Source: Pseudonocardia sp. CNS-004
Lineage (GTDB): Bacteria > Actinomycetota > Actinomycetes > Mycobacteriales > Pseudonocardiaceae
Assembly (NCBI GenBank): GCA_001942185.1
Contig: MKJV01000063.1
Coordinates: 1 to 64,000, forward strand
DNA: 64,000 nt
Reading direction: 5' to 3'
Shown here: piece after piece, positions 28,640 through 38,574 of the stretch
Numbering within the stretch: the first letter of the stretch is position 1
Layout: each line of letters opens with the position of its first letter
Translations under genes and position numbers: made by a program
Notes under the pieces: generated by a model
Seen by the model: the letters and a program-made list of their open reading frames with translations, nothing else
Told to the model about the DNA's origin: nothing
Database searches by the model: none

Positions 28640-30639
28640 CTAGAGGGCGCGGCCGAGCTTCTCGCCCTCGTAGACGGCCTCGTCGACGTGGCGCGGGGAC
28701 AGGCAGTCGCCGATGCGGTGCAACTCGCCGTCGAAGCGGTCGCGCAGGCCGTCGAACAGCTCCCGGCGCGGCGAGCGGCTCATGTTGAGGACGATCGAGT
28801 CGAGCTCGGTCCGGTGTTCTCCCGCGCCCCACATGTTCGCGACAACCGCCTCGCCACCCGAGATGTCCGCGACGATGTGCTGCGCCGTGATCGTGACGCC
28901 CAGCCCGGTGACGCGCGGGTAGATGTGTCCCAGGTCAGCGGTCGTGACGAGGTTCGCCCCCACCGCCAGGTGACGGCTGACGATCTCGACCTTCTTGCCG
29001 GCCTCCGCGAGCATCTCCGCGAGCCCGAGGCCGGTGTACTCCTCGCTCTCGTCGACGATCACGACGCGATCGCCGCAACGCTCGATGTCCGTGATCGCCT
29101 CGATCGGCGTGAGGACGATGGTCGTCTCCAGGCCCGGGATGCCGGGGCGGAACCCGAGCGCCGACGAGAAGCCGTCCGTGTCGAACGTCGAGCCGGTGGC
29201 CACCACGACCGCGTCCGGCGCCTCGCTCAGGACGAGGTCCGGCGTCGCCTCCACTCCCAGGCGCACGTCGACGCCGGCCGCTCGGAGGCTGTGGTCGAAG
29301 CGCTTGGCGACCAACGACCAGCGCAGGCGGCGCGGTAGGCGGGCGGCATAGCGGACGTTGCCGCCGATCTCGTCCTCGCGCTCGAACACGACGACCTGGT
29401 GCCCGCGCTGCGCCGCGACCTCGGCGGCCTTCAGGCCCGCCGGGCCGGCGCCGACCACCACGATCTTGCGCGGAGCGGACGCGTCCTCCAGCGTGCCGTG
29501 GCCCCACTCCGCCTCGCGACCCGACGCGGGGTTGACGGTGCAGGTGATCGCCCGGCCTTTGAAGAGACGGGACAGGCAGCCCTGGTTGGCGTTCACGCAC
29601 TCGCGGATGTCGTCGACGTCGCCGGCCTGCGCCTTCTTCACGAGGAACGGGTCGGCGAGGTGCGCCCGCACCATGCCGACCAGGTCGGCCTGCCCGGTGG
29701 CGATGATCTTCGCGGCCTGGTCCACATCGGTGATCTGGTTGACCGCGAGCACCGGCACGTCCGATCCGACGAGCTCCTTCGCCCGGGTCGCGAACGGCAC
29801 CAGATCCCGGACTCCACACCCATCGGCGAGATCTGGTTGTGGACCGTCAGGAGGTTGCCGCCGCTGATCGAGAAGTAGTCGAAGACACCGGCGGCGTGCA
29901 GCGTGCGGACGATCGCCTCGCCCTCCTCCTCGCTGATGCCGTCCGGCGTGAACTCGGCGAAGCTGATCCGGACGCCGATCGGGAACCCCGCACCAACCTC
30001 GGCCCGTACCGCCTCGGCCGCCTCGATGATGAAGCGGCAGCGGTTCGCGGTGCTCCCGCCGTACCGGTCCGTGCGCTTGTTCGTCGCCGGCGAGAGGAAC
30101 GTGTGCATCAGGAACCCGTGGGCGGCGTGGAGCTCCACACCGTCGAGGCCGCCCGTCTTCGCGTGCCGGGCCGTGAGCGCGAACCCCTCGAGCAGGTCGG
30201 CGAAGTCCTGTTCCTCCATCGCCCGCGGCATCTCGTTCGTGCTGAGCGCCGGGATCCCCGACGGGGAGAGCAGCGCCCGGAAGCTGTCGAGGAAGATGGT
30301 GTTGTCGTCGGGAGGCCCGATGTGGCCCAGCTCGGCGAAGACCTTGGCGCCATGCCGGTGGACCCGTTCCGCGAGCTCGCGGTAGACGGGCACGACCTCG
30401 GGCTTCCATCCCTCCTGCGAGCCGCGCGCCAGGCCGCGACCGGAGCGGTGGACGTTCTGCGCCTCGGTGAGGATGAGCCCGACACCGCCCTTCGCCCGTT
30501 CCTCGTAGTAGTCGAGGCCCTGCGTGCTGATGAGGTTCTCCTCGGTGCTGGCGCCGAGGCCGTGCGCGGTCAGGACGACGCGGTTCCGCAGCGTCACGCC
30601 GGCGATGTCGATCGGCTGCCAGAGAGGATCGAGGGTCAT
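28640..30639 (-). pseudogene. NADH:flavin oxidoreductase / 2,4-dienoyl-CoA reductase-like (OYE plus NAD(P)-binding domain), one frameshift
   Basis: About 666 aa, combining an old-yellow-enzyme FMN barrel (MTLDPLWQPIDIAGVTLRNR, GVELHAAHGFLMHTFLSPAT, RYGGSTANRCRFIIEA) with an Fe-S linker (CVNANQGCLSRLFKGRAITC) and a C-terminal FAD/NAD domain (IVVVGAGPAGLKAAEVAA). This is the FadH/trimethylamine-dehydrogenase architecture, which reduces conjugated enones or dienoyl-CoAs, or demethylates amines. Near 29808 the frame changes; adding one base gives GVESRDLVPFATRAKELVG. The ATG at 30639 has AGGAGCG in front. It is divergent from the SDR gene at 31114 across a region with two strong inverted repeats. 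Confidence 0.86.
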
Positions 30640-30872
30640 GGGTCGCTCCTGTGGATCAACAGACGTTCGTGGTGGGAGGTCCGGCGCGGCTGGGCGGACG
30701 TGGTCGTTGCTCAGCTCCATGGCCTTGCGCCTGGCGCGGGCACGGCCGCTCACGGTGACGAGGCCGACCACCAGGACGACCGGCTCGACCCCAGCAGGAT
30801 CGATTCGCTCACCGCGAGCGTGCGGGTGCTGCGTACACCCGCGTACGTTAGAACCGTCCCCGCCGACCCGAG

Positions 30873-30976
30873 TGTCCGCAATTGGGACACGGCGTTCACG
30901 CCGTTGCCTCAACAGCTGGAAACGATTCTCGGGGAGTCCCGAGCTGACGCATTGCATCATGTCACGAAATGGGACA
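30873..30976. promoter_or_regulatory. Pair of AcoR-type inverted repeats between OYE and SDR genes
   Basis: TGTCCGCAATTGGGACA (30873-30889) is nearly perfectly symmetrical (GTGTCC-N7-GGACAC with one more base each side). TGTCACGAAATGGGACA (30960-30976) is a second copy 87 bp further on, about eight helical turns. They lie 137-240 bp upstream of the SDR start (31114) and beyond the OYE start (30639), so either or both genes could be controlled. These are the best copies of the motif found in the window. Confidence 0.6.
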
Positions 30977-31113
30977 CGAGCGCTTTCTCCAGCCGATCTA
31001 CACTGCTCCCACCAGGCCGCCGATCGACAATGCTCCGCGCGGCCCGGGCTTCGGCGTCGATGCCGGCGCTTTTCGACATGGAGACGCGGCCTCGCCGCGA
31101 AAGGAGAACATTC

Positions 31114-32028
31114 ATGTCTGGTCGTCTGGAGGGGAAGGTCGCGGTCATCACCGGCACTGGCCGAGGGATGGCGCGCCAGGTCGCGCTGCGCTTCGCGGCC
31201 GAGGGCGCTTCAGTCGTCGGCTGCGACATCGACGGCGAGGCCGCCGAGGAGACGTTGCAGGAGGTGCGTGCGGCCGGGGGAAGGATGGAGTCCCTGCACC
31301 CGATCGACCTCACCGACGAGGAATCGGCCCACCGCCTGTTCGAGTTCGCCGCCGAGCAGTACGGCGGGGTCGACATCCTCGACAACAATGCGATGCAACA
31401 CCGGATGGGCGCCATCGAGGATCTGAGTCTGGCCGACTGGCAGCTCACCATGGACCACACGCTGACGCTGCATTTCCTGACGACCAAGCACGCGATCCCG
31501 CACCTGCGCGCCCGCGGCGGCGGCAGCATCATCTTCATGGGGTCCATCTCGGGCTCGGCGGTCGGCTCCGGCTACGCCGGGAACCTCCCGATCAACCAGC
31601 CGTACTCCGTCGCCAAGGCCGGCATCCTGCGCTTGGTCGTCGCTCTGGCGAACGAGCTCGCTCCGGCCAGGATCCGGGTGAACGCGATCTCCCCCGGGTG
31701 CGTCGCCACCCCGCTGGGTCTCGCGTTCTTCGGACCGACCGGCAGCCCCGTGCGGCGCGTCATCGAGGACTCCCTGCTGATCCCCGAGCTCGCGGCTCCC
31801 GAAGACATCGCCAACGCGGCGCTGTTCCTCGCCTCGGACGAGTCGACGTTCGTCACCGGCCTCGACCTGGCCGTCGACGGCGGTTACCTCGCCGCAGGTG
31901 GTGGCGGGCTGACCCGCCCCGAGGACGTCGCCGCGTACGCACCGAAGATGGCCGAGATCACGGTGGTGGATCACTGGAAGACCAGCGGCGTCCGCGCCTC
32001 GCAGCCGACCGGCGGATCCCGCTCGTAA
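31114..32028 (+). CDS. SDR family NAD(P)-dependent oxidoreductase
   Basis: A 304-aa classical short-chain dehydrogenase. The cofactor loop is VAVITGTGRGMARQVALRFA, the NAG-like motif is altered to ILDNNAMQH, the catalytic Ser is in FMGSISGSAVG, and the YxxxK pair is in QPYSVAKAG. C-terminal FVTGLDLAVDGGYL is typical. The tail of about 35 residues beyond the fold (LTRPEDVAAYAPKMAEITVV) is unusual. The start follows AAGGAGAA. Its position opposite the OYE gene and behind two inverted repeats suggests induction with the same pathway. Confidence 0.87.
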   Translation: MSGRLEGKVAVITGTGRGMARQVALRFAAEGASVVGCDIDGEAAEETLQEVRAAGGRMESLHPIDLTDEESAHRLFEFAAEQYGGVDILDNNAMQHRMGAIEDLSLADWQLTMDHTLTLHFLTTKHAIPHLRARGGGSIIFMGSISGSAVGSGYAGNLPINQPYSVAKAGILRLVVALANELAPARIRVNAISPGCVATPLGLAFFGPTGSPVRRVIEDSLLIPELAAPEDIANAALFLASDESTFVTGLDLAVDGGYLAAGGGGLTRPEDVAAYAPKMAEITVVDHWKTSGVRASQPTGGSRS

Positions 32029-32186
32029 CCGACACAGCCGCCGTCGGGCCCGCACCGACGCCACGCGCGATCGGTCGCGTCGGGATCACGGTTCGCGACC
32101 CCGCCGGCTGCGCAGGGGGGCGGGGCTGCGCCCGTCCCCCTGCAGCGGGACGACGTCCACGCGTTCTCCGGGGAGATCGCGGTCGG

Positions 32187-33901
32187 TCATCTCGGCTGAC
32201 GGCGCGGCGGGACGATCGGCACCAGCAGGCTCGACGGATGGTCGACCCCGGAGTGCAGCGTGACCCGTCCGCCGTACACGTCCGCGGGCCGGGTGACCGG
32301 GTCGTCGTGGACGTTGAGGCCGCACCCCCGGAGCTCGGTCCCCAGGTGGGAGACCGGGCCCGGCTCGCCGTGATCCCAGTCCCGCCCGAGGACCGTGAGC
32401 CCGAGGCGGTAGCCCGCGGGCGCCACGACGCATGTCGGCCAGATCTCGACCTCGAGTTCGTACACCACGCCGGGGACCAGCGGCTCGCGCCGGTCGTGCG
32501 GATGGAACGGCCGGTAGGGGTGGCTGCGCTCGGGGTCGAGCGCCCGGTGGGAGGCGCGGAGCCACCCCTGGGAGATCGACTGCTGCGGCTCGGTCGCGCC
32601 GTGGAAGCGGACCTCCTTGCCGTCCGGGTCGAACAGGTGCAGGACGACGAAGACGTCGGTGTCCTCGGTGCTGCTCGAGATCCAGAGCCGCGACGACAGT
32701 GGGCCGGTGATCTCCGTCTGCTGCGCGAACGGAGCGGCCAGCAGCGTCACGCCCGCACCGAGCGCGTCGTACTCGACGCTCGCCGGAGCTCCGGGCTGGT
32801 CGACGAGCGACTGCGACGCCACGTCCAGGAACATCTGTGTCCACTCGGTCCGGGCCAGCGGCCACTCCTGCTCCGCACGGGGCTCGAACCGCTCCCCGGG
32901 GTGGCGGACCTGGAGCAGGACCGGCGGCTGCTCCGTCTCCCAATCGCCCTCCTCCTTCAGGAAGCGGTCGAAGAACCGCCGCTGCAGTTCGGTGGCGTAG
33001 TCCGTGTAGTACAGCGCCCAGTGCGGGTGGCCGTGCAACTCCAGCCACTTCTGCGCCGATCCCGCACGGAGATACCCCTCGACGTTCCCGCGCAGGTGCA
33101 GCGCCTGACCGCCCCAGTTGCCGGCCGACAGGACCGGCACCTCGATGGCGGAGAGGTCCGCCGACCGTTCACGGAAGTACTCGTCCCACAGCATGTGGTC
33201 GAGCAGGTCGGCGTGCATGTCGCGCCGGTTGGCGGCCAGCACCGTGTCGGACAGTTCATCGTCACCGGTGATCAGGCGGCCGTTGCGCTCGTTGCGCGCG
33301 GCGCGGGTGCCGAGCCCGTGCTGCACCGCCTCGACCTGCACGGGATACCAGCGGGCGACGAACGGCGACGGGATCCCGCCGTGGAAGTTGATGTCGCGGT
33401 ACCAGTCGGCGGCGCCTCCCACGGGCAGATCGCCGCGAGGTGGGGCGGCCGACGGGCAGCGACCTGCCACTGGTTGATGGCGTAGTACGAGATGCCGGAC
33501 AGGCCGACGCGGCCGTTCGACCACTCCCGCGTCCCCGCCCACTCGATGCACTCCACGTAGTCGTCGGTCTCCTGTGGACCACAGCAGTCGACGAAGCCCG
33601 GCGACCGGCCGATGCCGCGCGAATCGACGCGCACCACGACGTAGCCGAACGGCACCCAGCGCTCCGGGTCGCACACCTCGAAGACCTGGTGCTCGTTCGT
33701 CGACCCCTCGAGGACCTCCGGGAACTGGGCGACCATCGACGACCACATGCCCGGGAATCCCTGCTGGAACGGGAGGTCCTTGGCGTACGGCCCGTGGCTC
33801 AGGATCACCGGGTGGCGGGCGTCGTCGTCCGGGCGGAACACGTTGGCCCGGAGCACCGTCCCGTCTTGCATCGGGATGGGTACGTCGTACTCGACGAGCA
33901 T
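32187..33901 (-). pseudogene. CocE/NonD family hydrolase (X-Pro dipeptidyl-peptidase type), one frameshift
   Basis: About 571 aa. The alpha/beta-hydrolase domain starts with VPIPMQDGTVLRANVFRPDD, and has the pre-nucleophile strand YVVVRVDSRGIGRSPG and the nucleophile elbow GLSGISYYAINQW (Ser in GISYY). The C-terminal jelly-roll typical of CocE (RLWISSSTEDTDVFVVLHLF, ending LLVPIVPP) is complete. Such enzymes hydrolyse esters (cocaine, cephalosporins) or amides. Near 33413 one base is missing: correction gives ICPWEGAADWYRDINFHGG. The ATG at 33901 precedes the conserved N-terminus; the ribosome site is weak. An inverted repeat lies 160 bp upstream. Confidence 0.85.
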
Positions 33902-34061
33902 CGTGCCGCCGCCGGCGGGCGCCCCAGGCCGCTCGATCGCCTCGACTGGATCAGACAATCTCTCGCTCCGTGTGAGTCGTGGGGTGCTGCAGTCCACCGC
34001 TCGTCGTGCGACGCGGAACCGCACCCCAGCTCGAGGCTAGGAGCAGTGCGACTTCGGCGAG

Positions 34062-34078
34062 TGTCCCGACCTGGTACA
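34062..34078 (-). promoter_or_regulatory. AcoR-type inverted repeat upstream of the CocE hydrolase gene
   Basis: The minus strand reads TGTACCAGGTCGGGACA, same length and right half as the other four copies. It is 160 bp before the assigned hydrolase start. The left half keeps TGT and one C only, so it is the weakest member of the set. Confidence 0.35.
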
Positions 34079-34232
34079 GCCCCGTCGAACGAGCGCGACG
34101 CGCCGGCTCGCGCGCCGCGAACTCGTCGAGGTGCTCGGCGACGTCGAAGATCGCAAACTGCCGAGAACCCGCAGGTCAGAGCGCATTCAGTGCAGTAGAG
34201 GCATGTACACGACCCTCTGACCCCCAGTACGG

Positions 34233-34654
34233 TCAACGGATCGCCTTGACCTGCGGAAACAGAGAATCCGCTGCTTGAGCCGGTGCAGTACGAAGCAGCT
34301 CAGCGCCTTCCGAGCAGGCTTGGCACGATACCGTGCTCCACATTCGCTCCACTCCCACCAGCCAATACGTCACCGACCGGGCGTCCCCCACGAACAGCGA
34401 TCCTGCTAGTTCGCGATCACAATCCGCGCCGGCGGGAGGCGCAAGCTGACCGGCATCAGTGACCACGACCCCGCCATCCTGAGCCGTCCCGCCGCGAGAT
34501 GCAGCCGTGCACGGCTATGGCTGATGCCGGCGACCAGCAGATGGTCGAGAACTGTCGGCGCACCGTCAAGAGCAGCGGAACACTCCCGAACGACCTCGGC
34601 CGTCTCAAAGCCCTCCTCGCTGCTCCGGACCGTCCCCTCGAGCCGTGCACGCAA
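34233..34654 (-). pseudogene. Degenerate small hypothetical protein
   Basis: One frame (34406-34654) reads FETAEVVRECSAALDGAPTV, then LVAGISHSRARLHLAAGRLR, and after a loss of register ends PPARIVIAN at a TAG at 34406-34408. A second frame carries the missing piece (GVVVTDAGQLAPPAG). The combined pattern (helix, SHxRARxHLxAG, DG-VTD, PPARIVI) resembles small actinobacterial proteins of unknown function. It is not certain that it was ever a separate gene. Sequence from 34233 to 34405 shows only a run-on frame. Confidence 0.3.
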
Positions 34655-34736
34655 CTTGTTCGGACGCCGCCACCACCCTGGGACGGTCGACCGTCACCAC
34701 CGGCCGTCGCCTCGGCGTCGGTCGTGTCGACGTGGA

Positions 34737-34835
34737 CGGTCCAGCCTCGCGCGAGGAGTTCCTCGCAGGTCGCCCGGCCTGTCACCCCGTGGCGCCGACG
34801 ACGAGCGCGACCCGGTTGTCGTCCGGGCGGTTCAC
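34737..34835 (-). pseudogene. NAD-dependent epimerase/reductase, N-terminal fragment
   Basis: A GTG at 34835 overlaps the stop of the dioxygenase gene. It opens a frame reading NRVALVVGATG, and after a one-base shift VTGRATCEELLARGWTVHV: together the first beta-alpha-beta unit of an extended SDR (GxxGxxG). After about 34737 the resemblance ends, so the remaining two hundred or more residues are gone. It would have been the last gene of the hydroxyquinol operon. Confidence 0.5.
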
Positions 34836-35714
34836 CGGTGCTCCCCCTGGTCGGGGACCAGCACGAGATCGAACGCCATACTGGTCCACGGGCCGTCGCG
34901 GTGGGAGCCGTCGGGGGCGGGACCGGGTTCGTGCCGGAGCGCGTCCATCACGAGGCTCTCCTTGACGCCGAACACGGCGTCGGAGTCGAGGTAGGGGTCC
35001 CCGGCCACGAAGATGTGGGTGATCAGGGTGCGGTGGCCCGGAGCGGTGACCTTGAAGTGCAGGTGCGCGGGCCGCATCGGGCCCCGACCCGCGGCTGTGA
35101 GCAGTTCGCCGACCGGTCCGTCGTGCGGGATCGGGTACGGCGCGGGCAGGACCGACCAGAAACAGTACTTGCCGCCGGTTCCCGAGCGGAGCCAGCCGCG
35201 GCCCGAGCTGCGGTCGGGTCCGTACTGGACGTCGTAGAAGCCGTCCTCGTCGGCCTCCCACACGTCCAGGCGGGCTCCGGCGAGCGGAGTGCCGTCGGTG
35301 GATCGCACGGTCCCGGACACGTAGCAGGGTGTCCCCGGTGCGCCGCGGGCGATGTCGCCGCCGAGGGGCACCTCCGGGGGCCGTCGACGAAGAAAGGGCC
35401 GAAGACCGTTGCCTCGGTCGCGCCGGGTGCGCCCGGCTCGTTGATCGCGACGGTCAGCATGGAAAGGCCGAGGACGTCGGACAGCAGGATGAACTCCTGC
35501 CGGCGCTCGTCGGTGATGTGCCCGGCGCGGGTGAGGAAGTCGATCGCGGCCTGCCACTCGTGCTCGCCGAGCCGGGCTCCGGCGAGTGCAGGTGCCGGAC
35601 GAGGCTCTGCATGACCTCGCGCAGCCGCGGATCGGTAGTGGCGTCGAAGCTGGCGACGACCTCGTCGGTCACGGCCCGCTCGCGGTCGGTCCCGGGGGGC
35701 GGTTGGGTGGTCAT
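34832..35714 (-). pseudogene. Hydroxyquinol 1,2-dioxygenase (intradiol), two frameshifts
   Basis: About 294 aa. Intradiol ring-cleaving non-haem iron enzyme converting hydroxyquinol (benzene-1,2,4-triol) to maleylacetate. The N-terminal dimerisation domain ([16 protein letters not shown], then [34 protein letters not shown]) precedes the catalytic domain with [39 protein letters not shown] and RPAHLHFKV: the two Tyr and two His ligands of Fe(III). The [11 protein letters not shown] wording favours hydroxyquinol over catechol cleavage. Frames change near 35575 and 35385; one-base corrections give [13 protein letters not shown]. Its ATG overlaps the stop of the maleylacetate reductase gene, whose enzyme uses its product. 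Confidence 0.85.
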
Positions 35715-36780
35715 GCGTGCTCCTTCGCGGGCTCGGTGCCGGCCCAAGCGGCGTGCAGCAGTGCGCACAGGCCGGCCCGGTCGACGGTGCGCGGGTTGTC
35801 GCCGGGCACCAGGGTGAGGATGTCGTCGAGCACGGTGTCGACGTCGGCCTCGCGCAGGCCCAACTCACGCAGACCGGCTGGCACGCCGAGCCTGCGGCCG
35901 AGGTCGTACAGGCTGTGTACCGCGTCGGGCCGGCCGAGGGCGCGGGCGGTCCGGGTGGCCGCGGCGGGGGCGTCCGGCGCGTGAAGGCGAGCACGTGCGG
36001 CAGCACGATCGCGTGGGTCTGGGCATGCGGCAGGTCGAAGGCGCCGCCGAGCACGTGGCAGATCTTGTGGTGCAGGCCAGACCCCGCGACGGCGAAGGCG
36101 GAGCCACCGAGGTAGGCACCGAGCAGCAGGTCGGCACGGGCGGACGGGTCGGCGGGGTCGGCCGCGACCGCGGGGATACCCGCGCCGAGGTGCCGGATCC
36201 CGTCCTCGGCCACTGCGGACGACACCGGGTTGCGACGCGGGGCCCAGAACGCCTCGACGCAGTGCGCCATCGCGTTGAGGCCGCTGGCCACCGAGATCCC
36301 GACCGGGAGCGTCGCAGTCAGGTCGGGGTCGTAGACGACGGTCCGCGGGAGCACGCGCGGGTCGGTGCCGGTCGTCTTTCGGCTCCCCTCGGTCAGGCCC
36401 CAGACCGGGGTGACCTCCGAGCCTGCATAGGTCGTCGGCACGGCGACGATCGGCAGACCCGTGGTGAGGGCGACCGCCTTGGCCGTGCCGGTCGTCGACC
36501 CACCGCCGATGCACAGCACCAGGTCGGCACCCGCCGCCTCCCGCCGGGCGGCCTCCGCCACCTCGACGGGGACGTGCGGGCGGATCCCGGAGAACCAGGA
36601 ACCGATCCGCTCGGCGAAGGGGCGGGTGATCTCGCGGGCCAGGTCGAGCTCCGGCTCCGCGGCGACGACCAGGACCCGGCGCGCGCCGAACACGTCGACC
36701 TCCCTGAGGAGCGCGGTGCGCGCGCCGCCTGCGCCGAAGACCACGCGGCCGGGCGGGGCGTCGTAAGTGAAGGTCGTCAT
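35711..36780 (-). pseudogene. Maleylacetate reductase (iron-containing ADH family), one frameshift
   Basis: About 356 aa. Reduces maleylacetate to 3-oxoadipate with NAD(P)H, the step after hydroxyquinol cleavage. Typical residues: [57 protein letters not shown], and the metal-region [20 protein letters not shown] plus [14 protein letters not shown]. Near 35975 the frame is lost; adding one base yields [20 protein letters not shown] and a natural C-terminus ending at 35711. It is coupled by ATGA overlaps to the SnoaL-like gene upstream and the dioxygenase downstream. Confidence 0.87.
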
Positions 36781-37187
36781 CGACGGGTCTCCGGCAGGAC
36801 CGTCGGCTGGTAGGCGATCAGCCGCCACCGTCCGTCGCCGCGCACCCACACCGCGAGGCAGCGGTTGGCAAGGGTCTTGCGGACGCCACCGGCGGTGATG
36901 TCGGCGTGCATCTCCCCCAGGACGAGCGCGGTGTCCCCAGCCACGATGATCTTGTCGACGGGGTGGTCAATGCGGTGGTAGACGTAGAAGCCGCATTCGA
37001 CCTTCTCGCAGTAGGAGTCGAGGCTGTCGACGTCGCCGAGGGAGTGGCTGTAGGCGAGCTCGGGGTGGGCGAGTGCGGCGAAGCCGTCGAAGTCGCCCTT
37101 GATCACGGCTGCGTACCGCTCGTTCTCGAGGCGACGGATCGTGTCGCGGATCGCCTCGGTGTCGGTGGAGGTCTCGGTGTCGGGCAC
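36777..37187 (-). CDS. SnoaL/NTF2-like nuclear transport factor 2 family protein
   Basis: A 136-aa cone-shaped alpha+beta protein: an N-terminal helix ([20 protein letters not shown]), then [20 protein letters not shown], and a C-terminal sheet ending in [20 protein letters not shown]. This is the DUF4440/SnoaL-like group with roles in aromatic catabolism or as stand-alone isomerases/hydratases. No obvious catalytic pair was identified. It lies 15 bp after the dehydrogenase gene and overlaps the maleylacetate reductase start, so it travels with the hydroxyquinol genes. Confidence 0.82.
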   Translation of the reverse strand: MPDTETSTDTEAIRDTIRRLENERYAAVIKGDFDGFAALAHPELAYSHSLGDVDSLDSYCEKVECGFYVYHRIDHPVDKIIVAGDTALVLGEMHADITAGGVRKTLANRCLAVWVRGDGRWRLIAYQPTVLPETRR

Positions 37188-37202
37188 GTGTTGCTCCTTC
37201 GG

Positions 37203-38054
37203 TCAGACGGCTCGGAGGTTGTTGCGGAGCCGCAGCGCGGTGAGCACCTGCGCCATGTCCTTCTCGCCCAGCCCCGCTTCAGCGGCCGCGTCGAGCAGGG
37301 CGTAGGCGGCCTCGGAGCCCGGGAGGCTCAGGCAGCGTCGGTGTGCCAGCTCGAGGGCGAGCCCGAGGTCCTTCCGGATCAGCGACACCGGTGCGGCGAC
37401 CCCGGCCGAGTCGGGCGACAGGAACGCCTCCTCCTTGTACCCGACGTACGGCGCGCCCGCCGCGCTGTTGCGCAGCACGTCGTAGAAGACCTTCGGGTCG
37501 AGCTCCCCCGCCTCGGCGACGAGCAGCCCCTCAGCGACGCCCTGGCTCAGCGCGGCGAGCACGGCGTTGACGGCGAGCTTGGCCGCGGACCCGGAGCCGA
37601 CCGGGCCGGTGTGGAACTGGGCCGAGGTCATCGCGGCGAGGACGGGCCGCACCCACTCGAACTGCTCCGCCGTGCCCCCGACCATGGTGGTGATGGCTGC
37701 GCTCTCGGCCATCCCGACGCTGCCGGAGACCGGGGCATCGACGACGCCCACCCCTGCTGCGCTGGCGAGCGCCCGCACGAGTTCCGGCCCGGCCGTCCCC
37801 ATGACGATGTGAAGGTGGTCCGAACCGGCGCCGACGAGATCGTCGAGGACGAGCCGCCTGGTGGTGGCGCCGTCTGGCAGCATGCTGATGGTCAGTGGCG
37901 CCGCCGCCAGCTCGGCGGCCGCACCGACGGCGGTGGCCTCGTCCGGCGCGGCCCCGACCGCGGGATCGTGCGCGAGAACGGTGTGACCCGCCCGCGCCAG
38001 GTTCCGGGCCATCGGACGGCCCATCCGCCCGAGACCGGCAAATCCGATCAGCAC
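37203..38054 (-). CDS. NAD(P)-dependent beta-hydroxyacid dehydrogenase (3-hydroxyisobutyrate dehydrogenase family)
   Basis: A 283-aa enzyme with the family signature IGFAGLGRMGRPMARNLARAG at its Rossmann start, the substrate-binding segment DAPVSGSVGMAESA, and the catalytic Lys in GSGSAAKLAVNAVL. Members oxidise 3-hydroxyisobutyrate, tartronate semialdehyde or gamma-hydroxybutyrate. Within this operon its substrate is unclear. The ATG at 38054 follows AGGAGGAA. It sits 57 bp after the chimeric SDR/alcohol dehydrogenase relic. Confidence 0.86.
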   Translation of the reverse strand: MLIGFAGLGRMGRPMARNLARAGHTVLAHDPAVGAAPDEATAVGAAAELAAAPLTISMLPDGATTRRLVLDDLVGAGSDHLHIVMGTAGPELVRALASAAGVGVVDAPVSGSVGMAESAAITTMVGGTAEQFEWVRPVLAAMTSAQFHTGPVGSGSAAKLAVNAVLAALSQGVAEGLLVAEAGELDPKVFYDVLRNSAAGAPYVGYKEEAFLSPDSAGVAAPVSLIRKDLGLALELAHRRCLSLPGSEAAYALLDAAAEAGLGEKDMAQVLTALRLRNNLRAV

Positions 38055-38111
38055 GTGTTCCTCCTGTGAAGTGCTGTGAGGTGTGGTGAGGTGCTGTACG
38101 AGCGCAGCCGG

Positions 38112-38574
38112 TCAGGTGCGGACGAGGATCTTCTGGACGTCGGTGCCCGGCCGCACGAGCCGCTCGAAACCGAGCTGCACGACGTCGGCGGCGTCGATGA
38201 CGTCGCTGACGACCTTCTCGCTCGGCAGCTGCCCGGTCGCCAGCAGCGCGATGATCCGCGGCCAGTCCTGCACGGGGTAACACCATGTTCCGGTGAGGGT
38301 GATGTCGCGGTTGGACAGGTCCATGGCGTCGATGACGGCCGGGCGGACGTGCAGGCCCACCTGGGCCACGGTGCCGCGGCTGCGCACCGAGGCGAGCGTG
38401 GCCGCGAGACCGGCCTCGGACCCGGAGCACTCGGCCGGACGTCTGCACCGATACCCCCGGTGAGCTCGCGAACGGCCTCGGGGACGTCGGTGGCGGTGGG
38501 GTCCAGGGTGACGGCCACGCCCAGCTCGTCGATCAGCTTGCGCCTGCCGACGTCGGGCTCGGAGACGATCACCC
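38112..38574 (-). pseudogene. Zinc alcohol dehydrogenase, C-terminal fragment
   Basis: From 38574 one frame reads ARVIVSEPDVGRRKLIDELG, the second Rossmann strand of a medium-chain dehydrogenase, and continues to TGGIGADV. After a one-base shift near 38410 the rest follows (ECSGSEAGLAATLASVRSRG, DITLTGTWCYPVQDWPRI), to a stop at 38112. The catalytic-domain N-terminus with the zinc ligands is absent. It is joined directly to the N-terminus of an SDR, so an internal deletion or an assembly join removed the intervening sequence. Confidence 0.75.

Noticed and set aside
30959-33485. Large plus frame running from the SDR region into the CocE gene
   Set aside because: The part after 32028 is the antisense of the hydrolase; the SDR in another frame accounts for the first part.
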